From: Streptomyces oryzae | Lineage (GTDB): Bacteria > Actinomycetota > Actinomycetes > Streptomycetales > Streptomycetaceae | Assembly (NCBI RefSeq): GCF_017676365.1 | Contig: NZ_JADKMA010000063.1 | Coordinates: forward strand, 1 to 35,745 | Length of the DNA: 35,745 bases | Direction of reading: 5' to 3' | Part shown: positions 7,534 through 15,086 of the stretch, one piece after another | Layout: each line of letters opens with the position of its first letter | Numbering within the stretch: position 1 is the first letter of the stretch | Position numbers and translations under genes: made by a program | Notes under the pieces: model-generated | The model's database searches: none | Seen by the model: only the letters and a program-made list of their open reading frames with translations | Told to the model about the DNA's origin: nothing

Positions 7534-7560
7534 TTCACATACACCACCGTGTAGTTCACT
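7519..7560. repeat. 21-bp tandem duplication spanning two convergent stop codons
   Basis: Two adjacent 21-base units (7519-7539 and 7540-7560) identical except for the last base (A versus T). Each contains TACAC-CACC-GTGTA, a small hairpin, and each carries a TAG in frame with the lipoprotein gene and a TGA in frame (minus strand) with the isochorismatase-like gene. Both genes therefore have an identical second in-frame stop 21 bases after the first. Confidence 0.95.
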
Positions 7561-8221
7561 GCGGAACCGCCCCGGGCCGTGTCTCTGCTGGAGGCCGGCT
7601 CCAGCACTCGCATATCTCGTCGGCCGTCGTGACCGTCGCGACAAGTGCGAGGGTGTGGCGGACCAGCGCAGCCGCGTAGTCGGCCGGCACACCGGCGATC
7701 GCGTCGGCGGGCACCACGGCCGTGTAGCCCAGATTGACGGCGTCGAAGACCGCGTTGGGCACCGCCACGTTCGCCGAGACGCCGGTGATGACGAGCGTAT
7801 GGACGCCGAGGTTGCGCAGCAGGGCGTCCACGTCCGTACCGGCGAGCGGCGAGAGCCCGTGCAGCCGCCGTACGACCAGGTCCTCGTCCGCGACCGGGAT
7901 GGGCTCGGCGACCTGCACGGCCGGCGAGCCCGTCAACTGCCGTACGGGCAGCCGTTCGGCGGCGCGGAACAGCCGTGCGTTGCGGCTGGCACCGCGGCCG
8001 TCGGGACGGCGCTCGGCGACGGCGTGCACGACCTGCACGCCCGCCTGGTGTGCGGCGTCGGCCAGCTGCGCGACGCGGTCCAGCACTCCCGTGCTGCGTA
8101 CCTGGTGGGCGAGTTCGGGCAGCGCGCCGGCCGCACCGACCACGCCTTGCTGGCACTCCACGGTCAGCAAGGCGGTGGTTGCGGGATGGAGCTGGGCGGC
8201 GAGCCGGTCGGGCGGGGGCAT
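7556..8221 (-). CDS. Isochorismatase-fold protein lacking the catalytic cysteine
   Basis: About 221 residues of the isochorismatase/cysteine-hydrolase fold: TALLTVECQQGVVG at the first strand, VQVVHAVAERRP, LVVRRLHGLSPLAGTDVDAL, and LVITGVSANVAVPNAVFDA. In nicotinamidase-like members the last motif carries the nucleophilic Cys (G-V-x-T-D-x-C-V) and the first strand an Asp; here the Cys position is Ala (NVAV) and the Asp position Glu (VEC). It may be a hydrolase of the Cys-independent isochorismatase kind or a non-catalytic protein. The start at 8221 is favoured by GGGAG five bases upstream; an in-frame ATG at 8266 is less well placed. Convergent with the MmpS-like gene. Confidence 0.82.
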   Translation of the reverse strand: MPPPDRLAAQLHPATTALLTVECQQGVVGAAGALPELAHQVRSTGVLDRVAQLADAAHQAGVQVVHAVAERRPDGRGASRNARLFRAAERLPVRQLTGSPAVQVAEPIPVADEDLVVRRLHGLSPLAGTDVDALLRNLGVHTLVITGVSANVAVPNAVFDAVNLGYTAVVPADAIAGVPADYAAALVRHTLALVATVTTADEICECWSRPPAETRPGAVPQ

Positions 8222-8373
8222 GCGTGCTCCCTTCCGTCGTCGGAGCGTCCGCAGAATAGGGAGCATTGCGTCGGACGGGAAGAGCCTTCATGATTTCCTG
8301 ACGGGCCGTCAGCTCGCAGCTCGCTGTCAGCAACGCCCAGCTCGGCTCGGGATGCCCGGGAAGGCGGAGACGC

Positions 8374-8835
8374 ATGGCCGACGCACAGCAGCGGCGGGGA
8401 CGCCGGATCATGATGACTCGCGAGGAGCAGGACGCCTTTCTGCGCGCTCAGCGCACCTGCCGCGTCGCGACAGTGGGCCGGCAGGGCGCGCCCCATGTCG
8501 GGGCACTGTGGTTCTGCTGGGACGGCACCGCGCTGTGGCTGTACTCGCTCACCCGCAGCAGGAGATGGGCACAGCTGCGCCACGACCCGCGGCTCGCGGT
8601 GCTGGTGGACGACGGTGAGGAGTACGGGGAGTTGCGCGGCGTCGAGCTGTCCGGCCGGGCCGAGTCCGTCGGCGAGGCCCCGCGCACGGGCGAGCCCTGC
8701 GCGGAGCTGACCGAGGTGGAAGAGCTGTTCCCCGCCAAGTACTTCGGCCTGGAGCGGATGCCGTACGACGGACGGCACGCCTGGCTGAAGCTGGTCCCCG
8801 AGTCGGTGGTCTCCTGGGACTTCCGCAAGCTGTGA
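8374..8835 (+). CDS. Pyridoxamine 5'-phosphate oxidase-fold flavin protein
   Basis: A 153-residue split-barrel protein of the PPOX/F420- or FMN-binding kind. Family features are FLRAQRTCRVATVGRQGAPH near residues 22-41, GALWFCWDGTALWLYSLTRS near 43-62, RRWAQLRHDPRLAVLVDDG near 63-81 and GVELSGRAE near 91-99. It ends HAWLKLVPESVVSWDFRKL, typical of PPOX proteins annotated as F420-dependent. The ATG follows GGCGGAGA. A separate ATG 36 bases later (MMTREEQ) could also start the domain. It is monocistronic, convergent with the MocR regulator gene; the substrate is unknown. Confidence 0.85.
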   Translation: MADAQQRRGRRIMMTREEQDAFLRAQRTCRVATVGRQGAPHVGALWFCWDGTALWLYSLTRSRRWAQLRHDPRLAVLVDDGEEYGELRGVELSGRAESVGEAPRTGEPCAELTEVEELFPAKYFGLERMPYDGRHAWLKLVPESVVSWDFRKL

Positions 8836-8870
8836 ACGACCGCACCGGCCATGGTCTGCGGCGCTCCGCG

Positions 8871-10202
8871 TCAGTCGTACCGTCCCCCCGCAGCCGGGCG
8901 CAGCGCCGCTGACAGGTCGTCGGCGAGGCGGTCGATGTCCGGCGGGGACAGCGGCGAGACGGTCAGCCGCAGTCCGGGCGGGGAGGCGAGCCGGAAGCGG
9001 GCGCCGGGAGCCACCGCCCAGCCCGCCTGGAGCAGCCGCGCCACCGGCCCGGTCTCCTCCCGCACCGGCACCCATACGTTCATGCCGCTGCGCCCACGCG
9101 CGGCGACGCCCCGGGCGGCGAGCGCCTCGACCAGGGAAGTACGCCGGACACCGTACGAAGCGGCCACGCGCTCCGGGTCCGTGGCTCCGGTCTCCCACAG
9201 GTGTGCGACGGCGCGTTGAAGCAGATGGCTCACCCAGCCGGGGCCCAGCCGCTGACGGCCACGCACCCGGTCGACGGTGAGCGGGTCACCGGTCAGTACC
9301 GCGAGGCGCAGATCGGGCCCGTACGCCTTGGCCGTTGAGCGCACCAGCGCCCAGTGGCGGGTGGTGCCGGCCAGCGGGTGCAGCGGGAGGTCGACGATGG
9401 CGTGCCCATGGTCGTCCTCGACCAGCAGCGTCTCGGGGCGGGCCGCCAGCACGGCGCGCAACTCGCGGGCGCGCGCTGCCGAGACGGCCGCGCCCGTCGG
9501 GTTCTGCGCGCGGTCGGTGACGATCGCAGCCCGCGCGCCCTGCCCGAGGGCGCGCTCCAGATCCGACGGCAGCGGGCCGTCGTCGTCCACGGCGACGGGC
9601 AGCGGACGCAGCCCGAGCGCGGGTACGAGGTCGAGCAGGCTGCCCCAGCCAGGGTCCTCCACGGCCACGGCGTCGCCGGGGCGCAGATGCGCCGCCAGCA
9701 CGCGCTCGATGGCGTCGAGCGACCCGGACGTGACGGCGAGCGGCCCCGCGGGCACTCCGTCGGCGTCCAGCGCCGCCCGTGCCGCGGCCGCGAACCCGGG
9801 GTCGGCGTCCGGCGCGCCGTACAGCACGGGCTCCTGTGCCGCGCGGTCGGCCGAGACGGCGAAGGCTGCCTTGAGGGGCGGGAGCAGCGCGGGGTCGGGG
9901 TTGCCGGTCGAGATGTCGACACCGCCCGCGGGCGGCTCGACCCGGACCGACTCGCGGGGCGCGCTGGCCGGCCGCTGCCGCACCCGGCTGCCCCGCCGGC
10001 CGGCCGTCTCGATGACACCGCGGTCGCGCAGCGCGCGGTACGCCGCCGCCACAGTGTTCGGGTTCACGCCCAGTTCGGCCGCCAACTCCCGCAGCGGCGG
10101 CAGCACTTCACCCGGCGCGAGCGCGCCGCTGCCGACGCCGCGCTCCACACTCGCTGCGATCTCCGCTGCGCCGCGCCCTTCGATCCGGTAGCCTCCTAGC
10201 AC
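8871..10202 (-). CDS. MocR/PdxR-type GntR regulator with aminotransferase domain
   Basis: About 443 residues: an N-terminal GntR winged helix (to residue ~75; LPPLRELAAELGVNPNTVAA is the recognition region, RRGSRVRQ the wing) fused to a fold-type I aminotransferase domain. The PLP lysine motif is VRSTAKAYGPDLRLAV (Lys near residue 292). MocR proteins use PLP or PLP-amino-acid adducts as effectors and usually control vitamin B6, GABA or amino-acid genes. It is divergent from a PPOX-fold gene. I place the start at GTG 10202, because CATAAT (10215-10210) ends 7 bases before it, giving a leaderless mRNA; an in-frame GTG at 10208 would fall almost inside the promoter. Confidence 0.9.
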   Translation of the reverse strand: MLGGYRIEGRGAAEIAASVERGVGSGALAPGEVLPPLRELAAELGVNPNTVAAAYRALRDRGVIETAGRRGSRVRQRPASAPRESVRVEPPAGGVDISTGNPDPALLPPLKAAFAVSADRAAQEPVLYGAPDADPGFAAAARAALDADGVPAGPLAVTSGSLDAIERVLAAHLRPGDAVAVEDPGWGSLLDLVPALGLRPLPVAVDDDGPLPSDLERALGQGARAAIVTDRAQNPTGAAVSAARARELRAVLAARPETLLVEDDHGHAIVDLPLHPLAGTTRHWALVRSTAKAYGPDLRLAVLTGDPLTVDRVRGRQRLGPGWVSHLLQRAVAHLWETGATDPERVAASYGVRRTSLVEALAARGVAARGRSGMNVWVPVREETGPVARLLQAGWAVAPGARFRLASPPGLRLTVSPLSPPDIDRLADDLSAALRPAAGGRYD

Positions 10203-10218
10203 AAACACGATTATGCAC
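10199..10218. promoter_or_regulatory. Divergent promoter/operator region between MocR and PPOX genes
   Basis: The minus strand has CATAAT (10215-10210) seven bases before the MocR GTG. Two GCAC motifs (10199-10202 and 10215-10218) form a direct repeat 16 bases apart, a layout like the direct repeats bound by MocR regulators. The PPOX gene starts at 10238 after a strong AAAAGGAGAGG. Confidence 0.45.
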
Positions 10219-10237
10219 TAGTTCAAAAGGAGAGGCA

Positions 10238-10912
10238 ATGACCGGCTCACCCTCGGCCCCCACGGCCTACCCCCGCACTCCGCGCACCACCGGCACCCGG
10301 AACCGCGAGCGCATGTCCTACGACCGCGAGTTGGTGCACTCGGTCCTCGACGAGGGCTACCTGTGCCACTTCGGCTTCGTCCGCGACGGCGCGCCCGTCG
10401 TACTGCCCACGCTGTACGCACGGGTGGGGGAACGGCTGTACGTGCACGGCTCCACGGGCTCCCGGCCGCTGCGCGAGGCGGGCGAGGAGGACGAAGGCAT
10501 TCCGGTGTGTGTGACGGTGACCCACGTGGACGGGCTGGTGCTGGCCAAGTCCGCCTTCCACCACTCCGTCAACTACCGCTCGGTGGTGGCACACGGCCGC
10601 GCCCACCAGGTGACGGACCACGAGGAGCGGCTGACGGCGCTGGACGCGATCGTGGAGAACGCCATCCCCGGGCGGGCCGACGACTCGCGCAGGGCCACTC
10701 CGAAGGAGCTGGCCGCGACCGCCGTCGTCCGGGTGGACCTGGAAGAGGTCTCGGCGAAGCTCCGTACGGGCGGGCCCAAGGACGAGCCGGAAGACCTCGA
10801 CCTGCCGTACTGGAGCGGCGTGCTGCCCGTCTCCCCCGCCTACGGCACCCCGATACCGGCGGACGATCTGGCACCGGGCATCCCCGTCCCCGGCTACCTC
10901 ACCGCGCGCTGA
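10238..10912 (+). CDS. PPOX-fold (Pyridox_ox_2-like) flavin-binding protein
   Basis: A 224-residue member of the pyridoxamine-5'-phosphate-oxidase-related FMN-binding family of the NimA-like kind: HSVLDEGYLCHFGFVRDGAP, VVLPTLYARVGERLYVHGST, VCVTVTHVDGLVLAKSAFHH and SVNYRSVVAHGRAH. The HHSVNYRSV motif is typical of this branch. The start is well set by AAAAGGAGAGGCA before the ATG. It is divergent from a MocR regulator that probably controls it, a pairing seen in many actinomycetes. Its 3' end overlaps the convergent EamA gene by 14 bases. A role in flavin- or PLP-linked chemistry is likely but the substrate is unknown. Confidence 0.87.
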   Translation: MTGSPSAPTAYPRTPRTTGTRNRERMSYDRELVHSVLDEGYLCHFGFVRDGAPVVLPTLYARVGERLYVHGSTGSRPLREAGEEDEGIPVCVTVTHVDGLVLAKSAFHHSVNYRSVVAHGRAHQVTDHEERLTALDAIVENAIPGRADDSRRATPKELAATAVVRVDLEEVSAKLRTGGPKDEPEDLDLPYWSGVLPVSPAYGTPIPADDLAPGIPVPGYLTAR

Positions 10913-12035
10913 CGTCCATCGCCGCGTCGGGGGAGCCGGCCACCGGCGCGGCGTCGGACCGCGCCTTCGGAGTGGAGCGCTGGGCGATGAAGGCGCCCAG
11001 CAGCACGACGGCGCCGCCCGCGAGCTGGACGGCGCTCAAGTGCTCACCGAGCAGCACCCAGGCGAGCACCGTCGCGATGACAGCTTCGAGGCAGGCCACC
11101 ACACCAGCCACCGGCGGCGAGAGCCGCCGCACCGAGACCACGCCGGTCAGATACGCGGTCGCGGTGGCCACCAGCACGATCCAGACCAGCAGCACCCCTG
11201 CGTGCACAGCGGTGCCGTGCAGCTGCGCGGTCCCGCCGAGGACCGACCAGTCGGTATGCCAGGGCCTGGCCACAACGGTCAGCGCCAGCGCGCCGATCAG
11301 CAGCCCATAGGCGATGACGCCCATCGGGTCGGCCGGCGGTCTCGGCGCAGCAGCACCCCGGCTGCCCGCACCTTCCCCCGCTTGAGCCGCATGGCCGGCC
11401 TCCTCGACCGTGCTGCCGTGATCCGAGAGCACGAAGTAGCCCACCTGGCAGCAGGCGGCGCCCAGGGCGAGCGCCAGTCCGAGCCCGTCCAGCCGCAGCC
11501 CTGACCACACCTCCACGACGCAGCTGAGCCCGCCCACCGCCAGCACCATGCCGACCGCCGCCGCCCGCGTCACCGCCCGACGCTGCACGAACCGCACCCA
11601 CAGCAGCACCAGCGCGGGCGCCAGATACTCGATCAGCAGCGCGACGCCGACCGGGATACGGGAGAGCGCGGTGAAGTAGAAAGCCTGCACACCAGCGACC
11701 GCCAGCAGCCCGAAGCCCACCAGCAGCCAGGGCCGTTGCCGCACCAGCGCACGGTGCCGCCAGGCGAGCGGCAGCAGCACCAGCGCCCCGCCGGCAGCAC
11801 GCAGCCAGGTGACGTGCAGCGGCTCGAGCCCCGCCTCGATCAGCGGCTTCGCCGCGACACCGGAGCTGCCGAACGCACACGCGGAGACCAGCGCGAGGAC
11901 GAGACCGGAGGTCCTGGCCCGGGCACTGTCCGCGGCACCGGGACCAGCGGACCCGGAGGGCGCGGCGGGCGTGGCGGGCGCAGCGGGTGCGCCGAAATCG
12001 GTGGACTCCGCGGAGCGGGACGACTGGGAACGCAT
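10899..12035 (-). CDS. EamA (DMT) family transporter
   Basis: A 378-residue protein with ten hydrophobic segments in two EamA repeats: ALVSACAFGSSGVAAKPLIE, the conserved HVTWLRAAGGALVLLPLAW, then in the second half PMGVIAYGLLIGALALTVVA and VVACLEAVIATVLAWVLLGE. The N-terminus (~35 residues, Ala/Gly/Pro/Ser-rich) and the insert near residues 215-238 (EEAGHAAQAGEGAGSRGAAA) are cytoplasmic loops. The family exports or imports metabolites such as amino acids, but substrate cannot be read from sequence. Its 3' end overlaps the convergent PPOX gene by 14 bases. A hairpin (12081-12109) separates it from the ClpN-domain gene upstream. Confidence 0.9.
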   Translation of the reverse strand: MRSQSSRSAESTDFGAPAAPATPAAPSGSAGPGAADSARARTSGLVLALVSACAFGSSGVAAKPLIEAGLEPLHVTWLRAAGGALVLLPLAWRHRALVRQRPWLLVGFGLLAVAGVQAFYFTALSRIPVGVALLIEYLAPALVLLWVRFVQRRAVTRAAAVGMVLAVGGLSCVVEVWSGLRLDGLGLALALGAACCQVGYFVLSDHGSTVEEAGHAAQAGEGAGSRGAAAPRPPADPMGVIAYGLLIGALALTVVARPWHTDWSVLGGTAQLHGTAVHAGVLLVWIVLVATATAYLTGVVSVRRLSPPVAGVVACLEAVIATVLAWVLLGEHLSAVQLAGGAVVLLGAFIAQRSTPKARSDAAPVAGSPDAAMDVSAR

Positions 12036-12080
12036 CGCCGCATCATCTCAACCCGCGACAGGAGTGTCACCCCCGATGCC

Positions 12081-12109
12081 CCTGTCGTAGGGGCCCTGCC
12101 GACGACAGG
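12081..12109 (-). terminator. Hairpin after the ClpN-domain gene
   Basis: CCTGTCGT (12081-12088) pairs with ACGACAGG (12102-12109), an 8-base stem with a 13-base loop, 25 bases after the stop of the ClpN-domain gene. There is no T-run, as is common in Streptomyces. Confidence 0.4.
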
Positions 12110-12153
12110 TCACCTCTCGTGGAGCACGTCAGGTCACCCCTCGTGGAGCACGT
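12106..12153. repeat. 24-bp tandem duplication spanning the ClpN-domain stop codon
   Basis: Two 24-base units (12106-12129 and 12130-12153) with one mismatch (T at 12115 versus C at 12139). On the minus strand the first copy read encodes DVLHEG-stop; the second encodes DVLHER-stop in the same frame, so readthrough would add a near copy of the C-terminus and meet a second TGA. Confidence 0.95.
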
Positions 12154-12670
12154 CCAGCCGCTCGGCCAGCCGCGCCACATCGACCCCCGCGCGGTGCAGC
12201 ACCTCCACGGCCCGGCACTCGGGGTCGGCCACCACCCCGGCGAACAGGTCCACCCCCTCGGTACGCGACTTCGCCAGCCGCCGGGCACGGCGGGCCGCCA
12301 GCTCCAGGGCCGCCTGTGCACTGGGGGACCAGCCGGGCACTCCCCCGGGCTGGTCGGATACGGCAGGTACGGCGCCGGAGTCCTCAACGGTGCTCTGCCA
12401 GCGCAGCCCGTAGCCGATGCTGCGCTGGACGAGGTAGCCGAGCAGTTTGCCGATCTGCGGCCCGCCGCCGTCGAGCAGCGCCCAGGTGCCACCGTCGGAC
12501 TCCAGCAGGCTGTGCAGCAGATGCGCCGTGTCGATCTGCCGGTCCCCGTCCCGCGCCGCGCGCCGGCGCGCGGTCGCGATCACGTCGGCCAGCGCAGCAC
12601 TGACCTGCGGTTCGACGACGGCGTCGAATCCTGCTTCGGCCGGAGGACTGGGCGGTGTAGAGCTGTGCAC
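12134..12670 (-). CDS. Clp N-terminal-domain protein
   Basis: A 178-residue protein with two Clp repeat (ClpN) motifs and no AAA+ ATPase domain. The first is at about residues 20-90 (VSAALADVIATARRRA, IDTAHLLHSLLESDG) and the second at 115-175 (SPSAQAALELAARRARRLAK, VDLFAGVVADPECRAVEVLH). Stand-alone ClpN proteins may act as adaptors or decoys for Clp unfoldases. The neighbouring PadR regulator is transcribed in the same direction 212 bases upstream; stand-alone ClpN genes are often beside PadR or MerR regulators. The only start that fits is GTG 12670, since an in-frame stop lies 13 bases upstream; its SD is poor. The C-terminus lies in a tandem duplication. Confidence 0.85.
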   Translation of the reverse strand: MHSSTPPSPPAEAGFDAVVEPQVSAALADVIATARRRAARDGDRQIDTAHLLHSLLESDGGTWALLDGGGPQIGKLLGYLVQRSIGYGLRWQSTVEDSGAVPAVSDQPGGVPGWSPSAQAALELAARRARRLAKSRTEGVDLFAGVVADPECRAVEVLHRAGVDVARLAERLDVLHEG

Positions 12671-12800
12671 CGAACCACCACATCACACGCACCTGTGAGA
12701 ATTCATCAGCGCGCCGTGGCATATGCCCGTCCCCCGAAGGGTGGGCACGGAGCCGGACGTCTCCTCCTTGGGAAGGAGATGGTAACGAGACACCCCTTGG

Positions 12801-12846
12801 CCGACCGAACGACCGGACGACCAGAGGACCGAAGGACCGGAGGCCG
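12801..12846. repeat. Imperfect 8-bp tandem repeats after the PadR gene
   Basis: About five imperfect octamers in a row, CGACCGAA, CGACCGGA, CGACCAGA, GGACCGAA and GGACCGGA, between the PadR and ClpN-domain genes. It could be a variable repeat. The rest of the 212-base gap shows no ORF. Confidence 0.7.
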
Positions 12847-12882
12847 GGGAAAGCCGCCGCCAGGCCCGGCGCCCGCCGCGGC

Positions 12883-13491
12883 TCAGTCCTCGTCGGCGAG
12901 GATCAGATACAGGCTCTTCCGGGCGTCGTTGACGACTCGGAGCGCCTTCTGCCGCTGCTCCTCCGTCCCGGTCGCCCACACCTGCTGGAAGGCCGCCGCC
13001 AGTCCGCCGGCCGCGGTTCGCACCTCCTGCATGGCCTCCCAGTCCACGCCGCGCCCGGCTTCCTCCCAGGGCGCCTCGGCGCCGGCCTCGGCCTCGGTGC
13101 GGCCCGCGTCCGTGAGCGAGAAGTGCTTCTTGCCGCCTTCGCTCTCGCTGGCGATCAGGCCCTCGTCCTCCAGCAGCTGCAGCGTCGGGTAGACGGAGCC
13201 GGGGCTGGGCTTCCAGGCACCGCCGCTGCGTTCGGCGATTTCCTGGATCATCTCGTAGCCGTGCATCGGCCGCTCCTTGAGCAGCGCCAGGATCGACGCC
13301 CTGACGTCCCCGCGCCTGGCCCTGCCCCGGGGACCGCCCCGACCGCGCCCCCGGCCGCCGAACGGTCCGCCACCGAAGGGCGGCCCGAAGGGGCCGAAGG
13401 CCGCGCGCCCTCCGCCGGGCCCACGGCCCCGGCCGGGACCGCACTGCCGCGCACCCCGCTCCACCCGATTGTCCATTCCATAGGGATACAT
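12883..13491 (-). CDS. PadR family transcriptional regulator
   Basis: A 202-residue PadR regulator. Residues 1-60 are unusually Gly/Arg/Pro-rich (GPGRGRGPGGGRAAFGPFGP, then RGRGRGGPRGRARR). The winged helix follows: VRASILALLKERPMHGYEMI, SPGSVYPTLQLLEDEGLI and GKKHFSLTDAGR, about residues 62-135. A helical C-terminal dimerisation part ends VVNDARKSLYLILADED. The ATG is preceded by AGAGGAG. It is divergent from argG across a 140-base gap holding the palindrome CGATATATCG, which is likely its own operator. It lies upstream of the ClpN-domain gene in the same direction and probably controls it. Confidence 0.92.
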   Translation of the reverse strand: MYPYGMDNRVERGARQCGPGRGRGPGGGRAAFGPFGPPFGGGPFGGRGRGRGGPRGRARRGDVRASILALLKERPMHGYEMIQEIAERSGGAWKPSPGSVYPTLQLLEDEGLIASESEGGKKHFSLTDAGRTEAEAGAEAPWEEAGRGVDWEAMQEVRTAAGGLAAAFQQVWATGTEEQRQKALRVVNDARKSLYLILADED

Positions 13492-13538
13492 CGCTGACTC
13501 CTCTCACATCACATCTTTGATCAGTCGCGATGCTTCAA

Positions 13539-13548
13539 CGATATATCG
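13539..13548. promoter_or_regulatory. Palindrome CGATATATCG, likely PadR operator
   Basis: A perfect 10-base AT-rich palindrome in otherwise GC-rich DNA, 48 bases before the PadR start codon and overlapping a possible minus-strand -10 (TATATC). Position and composition suit autorepression by PadR. Confidence 0.5.
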
Positions 13549-13596
13549 GCAACAATCGCATGGCAAGACCCGGGTAAATTTCCATCCGGCCAGCCT

Positions 13597-13625
13597 TTGC
13601 ATAGCCATGCGTGTCTATGCATACT
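13597..13625 (+). promoter_or_regulatory. argG promoter overlapped by an ARG-box-like operator
   Basis: TTGCAT (13597-13602) and CATACT (13620-13625) are 17 bases apart, and only 6 bases separate the -10 from the argG ATG, so the mRNA would be leaderless. The perfect inverted repeat TGCATAG (13598-13604) / CTATGCA (13615-13621) covers the same promoter and resembles ARG boxes bound by the ArgR repressor in Streptomyces. Confidence 0.65.
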
Positions 13626-13631
13626 ATTCCT

Positions 13632-15086
13632 ATGTCTAAGGTCCTCACCTCCCTTCCCGCCGGCGAGCGCGTCGGCATCGCCTTCTCGGGCGGCCTCGAC
13701 ACCTCCGTCGCGGTCGCGTGGATGCGCGACAAGGGCGCCATCCCGTGCACCTACACCGCCGACATCGGCCAGTACGACGAGCCCGACATCGCCTCGGTGC
13801 CCGGCCGGGCGAAGACCTACGGCGCCGAGATCTCGCGCCTGGTCGACTGCCGCGCGGCGCTGGTCGAGGAGGGCCTGGCAGCGCTCACCTGCGGCGCTTT
13901 CCACATTCGCTCCGGCGGGCGTGCCTACTTCAACACCACGCCGCTCGGCCGCGCCGTCACCGGGACCCTCCTGGTCCGGGCCATGCTCGAGGACGACGTA
14001 CAGATCTGGGGCGACGGGTCGACCTTCAAGGGCAACGACATCGAGCGGTTCTACCGCTACGGCCTGCTCGCCAACCCACAGCTGCGGATCTACAAGCCCT
14101 GGCTGGACTCGGACTTCGTGACCGAGCTCGGCGGCCGCAAGGAAATGTCGGAGTGGCTGCTCGCCCACGACCTGCCCTACCGCGACAGCACGGAGAAGGC
14201 GTACTCCACCGACGCCAACATCTGGGGCGCCACCCACGAGGCCAAGACCCTGGAGCACCTGGACACCGGCGTGGAGACCGTTGAGCCCATCATGGGCGTG
14301 CGGTTCTGGGACCCGTCGGTGGAGATCGCCACCGAGGACGTCGCGATCGGCTTCGAAAAGGGCCGCCCCGTGACGATCAACGGCAAGGAGTTCGCCTCCC
14401 CCGTCGACCTGGTGATGGAGGCCAACGCCATCGGCGGCCGGCACGGCATGGGCATGTCGGACCAGATCGAGAACCGCATCATCGAGGCCAAGAGCCGCGG
14501 CATCTACGAGGCGCCCGGCATGGCCCTGCTGCACGCGGCGTACGAGCGGCTGGTGAACGCGATCCACAACGAGGACACCCTCGCCCAGTACCACAACGAG
14601 GGGCGCCGCCTGGGCCGGCTGATGTACGAGGGCCGCTGGCTGGACCCGCAGGCGCTGATGGTGCGCGAGTCGCTCCAGCGCTGGGTCGGTGCTGCGGTCA
14701 CCGGTGAGGTCACGCTGCGGCTGCGGCGCGGCGAGGACTACTCGATCCTCGACACCACGGGCCCGGCGTTCAGCTACCACCCGGACAAGCTGTCCATGGA
14801 GCGCACCGAGGACTCGGCGTTCGGTCCGGTGGACCGGATCGGCCAGCTGACCATGCGCAACCTCGACATCGCCGACTCGCGGGCCAAGCTGGAGCAGTAC
14901 GCGGGACTCGGCCTGATCGGCACCACCGACCCCGCCGTCGGCGCCGACCAGGCAGCCGCCACCGGGCTGATCGGCGCCATGCCGGAGGGTGGGGCCGAAG
15001 CCATCGCCTCCCGCGGTGAGATCACCGGCGACGAGGGCGACGATGCGCTGCTGGACCGCGTCGCGATGGAGTCCGGCACGGACTGA
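13632..15086 (+). CDS. argG: Argininosuccinate synthase
   Basis: A 484-residue argininosuccinate synthase, which joins citrulline and aspartate with ATP in the penultimate step of arginine synthesis (cytoplasm). The PP-loop is AFSGGLDTSVAVAW at residues 17-30. Other family stretches are GDGSTFKGNDIERFYRYGL, STDANIWGATHEAKTLE and GRHGMGMSDQIENRIIEAKS. The length and the N-terminus SKVLTSLPAGERVGIAFSGG place it in the long E. coli-type subfamily rather than the ~400-residue type. ATG 13632 is chosen because the family starts at MSKVLTSLP and the promoter's -10 ends 6 bases before it; earlier in-frame ATG/GTG codons lie within the operator. Its stop region is partly repeated 48 bases on, and two GC hairpins follow. 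Confidence 0.97.
   Translation: MSKVLTSLPAGERVGIAFSGGLDTSVAVAWMRDKGAIPCTYTADIGQYDEPDIASVPGRAKTYGAEISRLVDCRAALVEEGLAALTCGAFHIRSGGRAYFNTTPLGRAVTGTLLVRAMLEDDVQIWGDGSTFKGNDIERFYRYGLLANPQLRIYKPWLDSDFVTELGGRKEMSEWLLAHDLPYRDSTEKAYSTDANIWGATHEAKTLEHLDTGVETVEPIMGVRFWDPSVEIATEDVAIGFEKGRPVTINGKEFASPVDLVMEANAIGGRHGMGMSDQIENRIIEAKSRGIYEAPGMALLHAAYERLVNAIHNEDTLAQYHNEGRRLGRLMYEGRWLDPQALMVRESLQRWVGAAVTGEVTLRLRRGEDYSILDTTGPAFSYHPDKLSMERTEDSAFGPVDRIGQLTMRNLDIADSRAKLEQYAGLGLIGTTDPAVGADQAAATGLIGAMPEGGAEAIASRGEITGDEGDDALLDRVAMESGTD

Noticed and set aside
12801..12846. CRISPR-like array
   Set aside because: Repeats are only 8 bases, imperfect and without spacers. No cas genes nearby.
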